Of a stretch of DNA of 64,000 bases, positions 27,201-36,690 are shown one piece after another. The stretch spans positions 2,342,501-2,406,500 of the forward strand of contig CM024182.1 in the NCBI GenBank assembly GCA_013433145.1, written 5' to 3'. The translations under genes were made by a program, and so were the position numbers. Under the pieces are notes generated by a model that was not told the origin of the DNA, did no database searches, and saw only the letters and a list, made by a program, of their open reading frames with translations. Position 1 is the stretch's first letter. Each line of letters opens with the position of its first letter. The stretch comes from Ascaris suum (Eukaryota > Nematoda > Chromadorea > Rhabditida > Ascarididae).

Positions 27201-28530
27201 TTACGCACGCTTTGTTGTCGATGACCATTATGTGTTCCTATTCCGTTCGAAAGATATACCGGCAAAGGATCTTCGCGTAACTCGATATATTCCAATTGGC
27301 TGTGCTGCACCAGACATCCGTGTTGTATCGTCCGGTATGACGCGTCCTAAAGAACGTTTCGCTATTGATCTCACTTCAGAAGGCATTCAACGGTAAGTAC
27401 GCATAAAATAGGCGTAATTATCAAAAATAAGAGATAAATCATTTATTATCTAAGTGAGGACCTGAACGAGACGCGTTAGAGGCGTGAAAGGCCTGAAAAT
27501 TACTTATACAAGTAATATTTCCTGTAATTCAGGTCACAGAACTAATATACATCTAGCTGGAAATTTTTTTCCTTAATTCCACAACAAACATCTAAATTCC
27601 ACATATTATGCTATATAATTATCATTCATGTTCTAACGCATAAGCGATTGAGATATGAAGTTTTTTTTTGAATTAAGGACTTTTTTTTTTGATATCAAAG
27701 AAGATAACATATGAAATTAAGAACGCATTAGAAATTATCATTTCAATTCCTAATATTCAAATTCTTTCTATCGTTTTGCCTTAGAAGTGAGTGAAAATGA
27801 ACAAAAGGTTATCCTGAAAAGATTATTCACAAAAAGATTCTTTCTTATGAACAATGATTTAAAAATCGAAATTGCGAATATTTCAATATTAAAGATCCTA
27901 GAAATTATATTGATTTTGTTTATTTTTTATTGAGTCTTTCTTGTAGAATTTGCAAATTTCGATAGGATTTGTTACGCTTTTTCCTGGAATTACGCATCTC
28001 GCGGAGATTTCATTGATCCATTCATCCGTATATTTCAACCTTTTTTGATCCCGCCGCGAAGTTTTGACGGCGGATTCCAAAGATGGATATCCCACAACCC
28101 TTGATTCTGTGATTTGATGAGCCGATGAATTTCTCAACATTTTCAAGTGCCAGGCTTTGATTACTTGTAAGGACGTATCTTCTGTTTGATACATTCACGT
28201 CATAGATAATGCGAGGGAAGGAAACCCATTTTTTCTAGTCTTGCCCCTTGAGTTATATTTGATGACATTCAGACCGCAGTGGACGATACTTGCCTATTTG
28301 TTACGTGTTCTATTGACTAATTCACTCTCGTTGATTTATAAAACGCTTTCAGTTATGTGGGCGATAAGATGCGAGCTGCAAAACATGTGGTGGAACGTTT
28401 CGAAGAACGCCATGGTACTCCATATCACTGTGCTATAAGTGAGGGTGAACTTGGATTTAGTGTGCACCACAAAGCGGCAATGCATTTCAAAATCGGGTCA
28501 ACGGCAGTCTTCCTTTTCAGAAACCTTTGA
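24298..28530 (+). CDS. Tandem four-domain dynein light chain (LC8-like) protein, 5 exons
   Basis: Exons 24298-24773, 25576-25908, 26407-26763, 27078-27392 and 28353-28530 join to 552 codons plus TGA. All introns are GT-AG and phase 2. Residues 1-130 are acidic and disordered. Four LC8 domains follow at about 133-217, 245-331, 364-446 and 469-552. Each begins with a strand and helix like VIKSGMNAEMLQLAI (LC8 itself has VIKNADMSEEMQ), then a second helix, then a core: AWHCIVSDGDVGFF (H184, C185), HFHCAVSDKDIGCH (H297, C298), PYHCIVANGQSGFY (H412, C413), PYHCAISEGELGFS (H519, C520). A last strand follows (IYIF, ICLF, VFLF, VFLF). LC8 proteins are normally about 89 residues, dimerise, and bind short linear motifs on dynein and many partners. 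Here four divergent copies are fused, which suggests a multivalent scaffold. The loop where LC8 has RNFGSYVTHE is strongly changed, so partner specificity is probably different. Confidence 0.88.
24774..25575 (+). other. Intron 1 of the LC8 gene
   Basis: 802 bp, donor GTAAGC, acceptor ATATTTGCAG. No independent gene is visible inside. Confidence 0.8.
25909..26406 (+). other. Intron 2 of the LC8 gene
   Basis: 498 bp, donor GTTTGT, acceptor TTGTTTACAG. The frame of exon 2 stays open for another 40 codons into the intron, but leaving it unspliced loses the LC8 pattern. Confidence 0.78.
26764..27077 (+). other. Intron 3 of the LC8 gene
   Basis: 314 bp, donor GTTGGA (weak beyond GT), acceptor TTTTTTCCAG. 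Splicing changes residue 389 to Ser and restores the frame exactly. Confidence 0.78.
27393..28352 (+). other. Intron 4 of the LC8 gene
   Basis: 960 bp, donor GTAAGT, acceptor CGCTTTCAG. It contains an antisense open frame at 27898-28194, listed separately. Confidence 0.8.
27898..28194 (-). CDS. Candidate antisense ORF nested in LC8 intron 4 (98 aa)
   Basis: Minus-strand frame from ATG 28194 (MYQTEDTSLQVIKAWHLKML) to TAG at 27898. Its first two thirds have clearly higher GC than the rest of the intron and a balanced residue mix (TSRRDQKRLKYTDEWINEIS), unlike chance translations nearby. The end is Lys/Asn-rich and contains AATAAA, which would then double as a poly(A) signal. No family is recognised. 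It could be a small nested gene, an exon of another gene, or chance. Confidence 0.3.
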   Translation of the reverse strand: MYQTEDTSLQVIKAWHLKMLRNSSAHQITESRVVGYPSLESAVKTSRRDQKRLKYTDEWINEISARCVIPGKSVTNPIEICKFYKKDSIKNKQNQYNF

Positions 28531-28814
28531 GCTATTAGGTCAAGAAACCTCCAAATAACTACTTCTCTATTTTTGACTTATTTTTTAACTGTATACTTAT
28601 TTAATCTGTGCTAAATTTTCCTGCTTCAAATCGCTTCCTTTTCATATTTTAATGTACCCCTATACAATTCACCTGAAATTAATTCCTGTACAAACAGCGT
28701 TGAATTAATGCTTGCATTGATGTTTCGATGATTATGTTACAATTTCCTATGTCTGTTTTATAACACAAGAATCGAAATTCTTCTTGTCATCGCATATTAT
28801 ACACTCACCTTTAA

Positions 28815-28820
28815 AATAAA
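28815..28820 (+). terminator. Probable poly(A) signal of the LC8 gene
   Basis: AATAAA 285 bases after the stop at 28530. Another AATAAA is at 29220-29225. Confidence 0.5.
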
Positions 28821-30485
28821 TAGTCTTTTGAGTCAATTCGTTATTGTTTAAAAAGAAAGATTTTCTTTGTACGCACATAACGTTTCTTCCATGAATTTCT
28901 TTTTCTTTTATAACTAAGCAACAACAATCAATATTCTCATAAATTTGCATATAATGCTTTTTTACGTCGTATTCAACAAAAAATTGTTTTTTTTTTCCAT
29001 TAGTGAATTTTTTTTCACAATTTCTCAAAATCTCAAAGGAATTTTTCTCTTCAAATAACAGTTTGAAATTTTCTCAATTTTCTCGCTTTTTCACTCAGTT
29101 ATAAACATTTTTCCGAGCAGTATAAATTTTTCATTTTTTTGCCGTTTCTCTGCGGATGTTAACCTGTGCTATATCTTATCTATTTTATCTCTTAGCTCTG
29201 CTTCTGTAATTATGGGTAAAATAAAGTTCAATTTTCGGCGCTCTCAATTTGCAAATTGGTCAATTTCAGTTGAGTGAAACACTAAACTGAAGCACAGAAA
29301 GTCGATTGGTGGTGAACAAATTGCTAGAATCAACCCACGCTTTAACAGTCCTTGAATAAAAAGATTTAGGTGAATAGAATTGTCTGTAAAGAGGAGCTGA
29401 TACATGCAGAAATTATTTTGCAGTTATCACAATGAGTCCATAATTTAATTTTTGCAGGTGAGAGTTTATTTTTGGATATTGTCACCTGCAAACCGGAAGT
29501 AGTAGAGGTTTTTATTAATTACTCTTTGTAGTTGCAACATTGGTTGATTTGTTATAGAGGATAGAGCTCAGCGGATGTTTTCACATAAGACGGCATAAGA
29601 GGAAAAACAACTTGTAGAAGAAAGAAATAGCTTTAGGTGTAAAAAAACTCGATCTCAATTATCTTTTATTCTTTACTCAGCTTTGAAGCATTTGAATGAT
29701 TCTTCGATAACAACACTCAAATTATCACCATTTTGGGATACGTATATTCTGCGGAAAGTTTACTTTGCTGTTAAAATGTCTATGAAAACATTTTTGTTAC
29801 CAGAATAAATGATTTGATTCTATTGAATTTAGGCGAAATTTGAGCATTTTATTTCGGAAATTTCTTACACGCTTCAAGAATCCCACATGGCTCTATGCTG
29901 CTCAAACAATAGAGTATGTTTCCATCTAATTATATCCATCTAATTAGGTAGTATTTTACATGTTGTTGTCAGATTCGTTGATAGACACATAAATTAATCA
30001 TATAATTGAGAAAATTTTTTAATCTCATATATATATCATTAGCACTCCAAAGGATCAAAAGTGCAATTCCAATTTATTCCCACAATATTCGCCTTCGTTA
30101 AATCGTAATCCAAGCAAATCGCTATCGCACATGTTCGTAATTTTTATTTTTAAGTAGGCTGAAATCGATAAGAAGCTAATTTTTGAAACACAAGTTTGAT
30201 AAATTCACGCTGAACTCTTCAATCAGTTTGATATCTTCGATGATAGCTAGAGGATCAAATGGATGTGCAATATTATAAGATCGATCAAAGATACGTAACA
30301 AAGACCGATCAATGAAACTTTAGACACTTGTATTCAAACGAGGCGCAGAATACATGTGGTAATGTGCGTTGCAACTTCGACGATATGCAAATAATATCAA
30401 TTGAAATCCGATGCAAACAAAAAAAAAAATTTTAAATATATCTTCTTACGTGCATTATATCACAAATTTTAAAATATATCTTCAT
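28821..30485. other. Non-coding stretch after the LC8 gene
   Basis: AT-rich. A minus frame 28747-29028 is open (93 codons, Lys/Asn/Cys-rich) and is followed by a GTGAGT-like donor on that strand near 28809, but there is no second exon to pair with it. Confidence 0.35.
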
Positions 30486-30648
30486 TTGCCATTCTCATGA
30501 CTAAATTCCGGTTTACAGTTGCCATTCTCGTGACCAATTCCGGATTACAGTTGCCATTCTCATGACCAAATTCCGGTTTACAGTTGCCATTCTCGTGACC
30601 AAATTCCGGTTTACAGTTGCCATTCTCATGACTAAATTTCGGTTTCCC
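30486..30648. repeat. 33-bp minisatellite, five copies, alternating types
   Basis: Copies at 30486-30518, 30519-30550 (one base short), 30551-30583, 30584-30616 and 30617-30648 (degenerate end) share TTGCCATTCTC and TTCCGGTTTACAG. Copies 1, 3 and 5 have CATGAC and copies 2 and 4 have CGTGAC, so the real period is probably 66 bp. On the minus strand it reads as an 11-residue repeat (NRNLVMRMATV), with no evidence of translation. Confidence 0.93.
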
Positions 30649-31552
30649 AAAAGCAAATAATTTGGTTGCGCCGATCCAAGCTTTCTAACTTCTAGGAAAT
30701 GCCATCTGTGCAAAAACATGAATGCCAAAGAAACACTACCATTACAGAAGGAATAAATTAGTTTACTCTATGAATTTCCACAGTTTTTTTTTTTTTTACT
30801 TTAGAGAATTAAATAATAAACTTCAAAAGAAAACAATTCACAAGTAACATTTTGAGGAAATTTTTACGAATTACGAAAAACTTTTAAAAACTAAACGATC
30901 GCCGTTACAATAAAATTCGGTTTTAGCTTATTAGCACGAAAAAAAAAAGATCTTACAATAATTAAATATTCCAAGAAAATTTCAACGACGAAAAATTGTG
31001 TTCTTCAAAATAATTTACGGGAGAAGAGAATCGATGTTTATTTAGCAATTATTTTTTGATGAGATTTCTCTCATTTATTATTTTATTTTATGCAAAAACA
31101 CTCCAATCAATGTGCCACCTCTTCACTCTATGCCCGTTCGCTTCATCCCATACTATCGTTACAGATTTTTTTCTCCTTTATCAAACGTTTCAGAAATTTA
31201 AATATCAGAACTCTCTTAGTGATGTAACCAACACTTTAAGGTGAGTTCCATTTACTAATAGCACTCGAGTCAATCCACTGACTCCTAAAGGAGTTATAAT
31301 CACTTCAAGAGGGCTCAGAACTTATAGAACAGTTTTGCAATCGATTGGATTTTCATCTTATGTTGCTATGGTCAAAGGAATAAATCTTTCGTCAAAATCC
31401 ATGCAAACGATTGCATTAGTTAAAAAAGAATGAGTGAGTTGCTATACACATTTAGTCATTTTTATTGAGAATTTATGAAACTATTAATGCGGTCAACATT
31501 AATTAAAAACGAATCTCTGGCCTACTCCTTTCACACCCTCCCTATTTGTTGT
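30649..31552. other. Non-coding stretch with one exon-like segment
   Basis: AT-rich. The segment 31194-31240 (47 nt) is framed by AACGTTTCAG and GTGAGT and has one open frame (KFKYQNSLSDVTNTL; in phase 0, out phase 2). On its own this is weak evidence for an exon. Confidence 0.25.
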
Positions 31553-31856
31553 TATATAAATGGAACCATAGAAGAGTAGCTTTCCGTTCAAGTTACTTTT
31601 ACACGAGAATACTCGGCGTCGAATCTTCTCAAATCTTCGAACTTTCTCAAAAATCCTCAGGAGGCGTACATCCTCGAACCGGCGGAAGCTTCGAATTTCT
31701 TCTGGGATTCCTTCAGAAGTTTTGAAACTCGAGACCGCTCGAACTTCGGCGCACCCAGTCGATGAACGTCCTAAGGATCGAAATCAAGACTGTGGAGCAT
31801 CATGCGTTTCCGTGCCATGCGAACGCTAATGTCGATTGTTATTTTGTCTTCATAAG
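31553..31856 (+). promoter_or_regulatory. TATA-like box followed by GC-rich block, possible first exon
   Basis: TATATAAA at 31553-31560 is followed by about 250 bases that are much richer in GC than the flanks and end in a GTAAGA donor-like site near 31856. The block carries many TCGAA words and GAA/TTC inversions (GGAAGCTTCGAATTTCTTC near 31685), reminiscent of heat-shock elements but not a perfect match. Open frames exist on both strands without good starts. A promoter with an untranslated first exon is one reading; a decayed coding exon is another. Confidence 0.25.
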
Positions 31857-31860
31857 TAAG

Positions 31861-34800
31861 AGCTGAAATCTTCCCTCACTAAATGAATTTACTCTTTGCA
31901 GCTTCCGAGAAATTAAGCAGAAATGTTTGTTTACAAGTCTTAAATACACTTTCGGAAGATGTCTATAGCTGTAAATTGGTTAATTTAGGTAATATTTATG
32001 CGGTGAATTAATTGACGATAAATATGGTGGGAGAGAGAATGAGATGAATGAGATGATGTTGACCTAGTCGGCTTCGTTGTTACCATAAAACACTCAATGA
32101 ATACGCACTTAGAGCAATAAGAAGCTAATGTTGCACTTGTAGTCTATTCATAAAAGCATTTCCTGTTTTTCTTTCTATTCATCTCTCGTATTTGCATTTA
32201 TTCGGTATGCTTCCGTTAGTAGTTCAACTCGACGAGAACAACGAAAATTAACCAATAAGTTTCCCGTTTAGCAGTTCGCCTATCGACTTGATAAACATGA
32301 ATGGATGCTTAAATCGGCTTTTTTAACTTTCTGTTACACAAAATTAGAGCGTTCTAGTACGATAGGGCAAAGCGATGTTGTACGACACAGTAGGTCGATG
32401 TTGTACGACAAAGTAGAGTGATACTATCATAGTAGATGATATCAGAGTTGTAGGACATTGCATTTCTCGATATAATGTTCTATATCATCGCTCTTTCGTT
32501 TCATTTTGTTCCTTCTTTTTTTTTTATGTACTACACAAACGAAAACCTCGATGAAATTTTTTTTTCTTCCAATGAAAATTGTTTAATTTTTTTAACACAA
32601 AATCTTTTCCTTTTTCAAACAAACAAAGTTTTCCCATTGGTGAAGAAAAAAAATTCAAGCAATGCAAATTCAAGAATATATGTAATCAAATACTTAGAAA
32701 CAGAAGAAGGAGTAAAATTTATGAATATAGCAAAATGAATATGCAAAAATAGAGAAAGAGAGGATAATTAAGAATAGAGGAAAATGAATATCTATCAATA
32801 CAAAAAAAAACCAATATTTAGGAATATAAGAAAATGAAAACATTACACAATTTAACAATAACGCATAAAAATATTATTTGCATATTTTAATATCTTCAAT
32901 CATGATTCGTTTTTCAACGATTTTTCAAAAAACAGCTCTCTAAAATGCATCATGAAACCGGTACATGTGCGTGGTCTTAATAATGTCCTTAACGCGCAGA
33001 AACTTTTCTGTGCGCCTATATGTGGATGTCTGTTATGAGTGTATATGCGCAAGGTATGAGCAATGTATATATGTGTATGCGTCTGTCTGTCCCGCATTTT
33101 CAACTCGCGAACCATTGAAGAGCTATGAAATTTATTGGATGTACTGGACGGCATAGGACGATCTCCAATATCATAATGTATGTTGGTTCTTCAAGACTGT
33201 GAAAAAATGTAGACAGTCAATGACTGAAAAAATCTGCGTGCATTGCTTGGCCGGTCACTCGTCGATTTTGCACCGACTGGATTCTTTTAAGATGGATCGT
33301 TTGCAGATTTTTTCCAGCGATCGAAAGGCATTATTTTGCATGTTGATTAATTATCTTGTTTTATTTATTTTCGAAGGCTCCGAAATGGTGGAACAGAAAA
33401 AAGGTAGGCGAGTATAAGCAGCAAGAAAGAGCAAAATCTTCACAAAGCAACCTTTCGAGAGGGTAGATATTCAAGTGGAAGGGCAGCAATGTGGTGTAAA
33501 CAGAAGAGACTCAAAAATGGTTTAAAAGGTGAACGAGTGGGTGCGTCGACAATATTGACAGGAAATAGATTCCAGGTTCATGCGACGTGAAGAAGGGAAC
33601 CGCACCGGATTTTACCGCAAAGTTTTTTTTTTCGAGTTGAAACTGAAATCTCCGCCGGGGGGAAAGGCAGTGGAGGGATGGGAGGGGAGGAGGTAAACTG
33701 AAATATTTCTGAGAGCAGGATGTCGGGACGCCCATACAAAGGTGAGTCTAGGTTATTTGATTCCAATTTAAGATTTTTTGGCTTGCTAGTATAATTTAGC
33801 TGCTGTAAAGCCAAAGAAAACTTTACGAAAAGCTATTCAACCAAAATTTTTCTAGATATTCGCTAATAATTTGACATCAGAAACCGAATATTTTCTGATA
33901 ATTTATGAAAGCGGTTGATCAGAAGAGGAAATAAAAAAGCGTATATCCTTTAAAACGTTTTCCACTCATTTAAGAAAACTATTTTTTTCGTAAACCAACT
34001 ACGCGATCTCTCATACTATAACCTCTCATTCCTGTTCTTAAACTGGAGTAACACCAACTTCGACGCTTTTCATTAACTGCAATCACTTCTAGTTGTTCAT
34101 GCAAGGTGGTCTTTCCTTACTTATGGCAAACCTCATTCATTTAACAAACACTATTATCATTCAATATGCCCATGAGTAGTTTTCCTCCAGGTCTCTTCTT
34201 TGCTTCTCTTAGCATTCACCGTTTTAACTGCATTTTACGTCTTATTACTTCCTTAGTAAATCGCTATATCATTGACGGTGATGATCGATGATCGGGCATG
34301 GCGATGCCAATGGAAGTGCACAAGATTATCACTGAGGATGATGAGGATGAGCAATGGAATATACGACAAAGGTGAGCATTGCGTTTACCTGTGATGATGG
34401 TCCATATGCGTAAGGAACGACCAATCACGCCATAGTACCGTAGCATACCGGCCTAATCCGCTCTTTCGCCAGCATATACGTTTTTTTTAGCGTTCCTCAC
34501 TTTTTCTTGCTACATTTCCGCTTTTTTTCAAACGTTCCCCTCCTACTTTTTTTTTTCAAAAGTTCTCTGTCTTTTTCCAAATATTTTCCACCCTCTTACC
34601 ACTTTTCCATCTATCCTTAGTACTTCTACCATCGTTTGATCGGGACATTTCGTTTCAATGTTCTATCTTTTCCGACCCCTTTGTGCTCTCCCGAAAATTT
34701 TCTATTCGCTATTCCAATTTTTTGGCAATATTTTTCATCACTACAAATCTCTTCTCATTTCATTACAACGATTTCGTGCAAATTCTTTGTTTTGCTATGT

Positions 34801-36676
34801 GCATTCATACCTTCGTGTACTCACTCATTTAACCTGCTTCCATACGTCCTCTATCTCTTTCGTCGTTTTCACTCTGTGCTCGCCGCATCCACTCTATATC
34901 CTGTTGTTTTTGAATCTTCAGCAACCAGCATGTTTGTTATCTTTTCACCCATTCACTTCACAAAACAGAATTCCGGTTACCGAGTACGAACTTCAGGATG
35001 TCAGATCCGATTTGGTGGGCTTGTAGATCCTGAAACGATATCTCATCAATCTCGTCATTTCATATTAAATCAGGGCTGACGATATGTCCTGAAATAGGGG
35101 GTTTTTTTTCAAACGAGAATTGCTGAAGTCGAAAACGACAAAGAGCGAAGGATTTGGACTGAGATGCAGAGCGAGAAAGAATCTTTGAACAACTTCATGT
35201 ATTTACATGTTTGTTCCTGTTCGGTATTTTCAATTGTTAATCATGTTAGTTCACGTGCGATTTGATTTTCCTGTACGATGTGCGTGAAGTTATCTCCGTG
35301 ATTTGTGTCGACCTGTTTTGTTTACTACTCTCGTCTTGGTTCTTATTTATAGCAACATAATATTACTTTTCGTAAGCAGTAATGGTATAGTAGGCGTACA
35401 TTTGCAAGTGCACATTTGATTGACTGATATCAGAGAAATTATCATCACTTATTTTTACTATTTATTTATTCATACATTAAACGAATGATAGTCTTTTAAT
35501 GATAATAATAACGCTGTTTTTTTTTTCCTATTTCTGTTGCAACGTTTTTTCACCAATTTGCAGGTTGTTTCATTCCAGTGTGAACTTTGATCGTTGCTCT
35601 CACATCCATTGATTTCTATCTACTCGTGTTATAATGGTGAGTTCAATTACTTTTTTATTTATATATTTTTAAAACTTTTTCCAATGACTTCCATATCACT
35701 AATTGATAACAAACTTATAGTTAAACGTCATTATGTGGTTTTGATCTGCGAGCATCTTTCTATATAAGCGCTCCATTACTGTTTTTATTTGATGCGTAGA
35801 AAAGGATCATAATTATTTATCGAATAATGTGGTCTTTGAGAGAAGGCAGGAACAAGGGAGGGGGAAAAGCAGCCGGTTAAGTCTAAGTAGCCTTCAATTA
35901 TACTGTTTCCAACTGTATTTTTTGATGGTTGGTTCATTCAAGAAAGTTTTATGTAGTTATTGATGTGCTTTTTGGAATGCGGTGAAATATCTCTTTTGTT
36001 GAAATTTTTTTCGCTTGTCGAGAAGTAACATCTGTTAGAGACGTCAAATATATGAGAACATCCAGTAACTCGACTTTAAGGATTTATCAAACAAGTATAC
36101 GTCTATAAAGTATATCGCATATACCACGCAGGTGCACCTGGATACCTGTCGTCAAACTGTGCATATAAGTCTATCTAGATACCTATCACCAAGCTATCAA
36201 AGCTTTTAGGTTTTCCTTGATCGGAAAATATCCGGCGAATGATGCAAAAAGCCGGTTTATGAAACACAGGAAATTTTCTCGCCACTGTACTAATATTTTG
36301 GCGAGGCAGAGTTTACTTTTGCTTCAAAGCCCCCCATCCGTGCATATAACAAAGATGCATAGAATAGAATGAAAGCGGATTATTGCTATTTGGCTATTGA
36401 ATAAATCAACGCATCGCAGCATGTGATTCGGGTGGCGCTATTAACGTTTGTTGTTATATAATCGTTACGTTTTATTAGTATCGCATAATCGTTTCCTCTT
36501 CACGATCAAAAGTACTTAATCTTATTATTTCGGCTTTTATAGAGGCTCGCTTATCTTTGGTGTTGTTGTGTGGTCATTAGGATTTACTCTTTCATGTTAG
36601 ACAATGTGATCATTAACCTGTTGTGAATTAAAAATGAGAGGGTGTGGGGTGGCTAAAGAGGGATGCCAAGGGAGGT
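31861..36676. other. Gene-poor stretch with short candidate first exons
   Basis: A tandem pair of 23-bp units (CGATGTTGTACGACACAGTAG) lies at 32373-32418. Plus-strand ATG-to-donor segments occur at 33385-33403 (MVEQKK, phase 1), 33720-33741 (MSGRPYK, phase 1) and 34298-34371 (MAMPMEVHKIITEDDEDEQW, phase 2). The last can join an acceptor at 35563 to give a 40-residue peptide. An antisense ATG-to-donor segment overlaps it (34446-34388), which shows how easily such signals arise by chance. Confidence 0.25.
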
Positions 36677-36690
36677 GGGGGGGGGGGGGG
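36677..36690. repeat. Poly-G run, 14 bases
   Basis: Fourteen consecutive G in a purine-rich block 36650-36715. Length may vary or be mis-assembled. Confidence 0.9.

Noticed and set aside
34388..34446. Minus-strand first exon (MLRYYGVIGRSLRIWTIIT) overlapping a plus-strand one
   Set aside because: Mutually exclusive with the plus-strand segment; no second exon was found. Such ATG-to-donor segments are frequent by chance.
34636..35079. 147-codon plus frame rich in Phe, Ser and Leu
   Set aside because: Lies in a pyrimidine-rich tract; two frames are open together, which fits composition and not coding.
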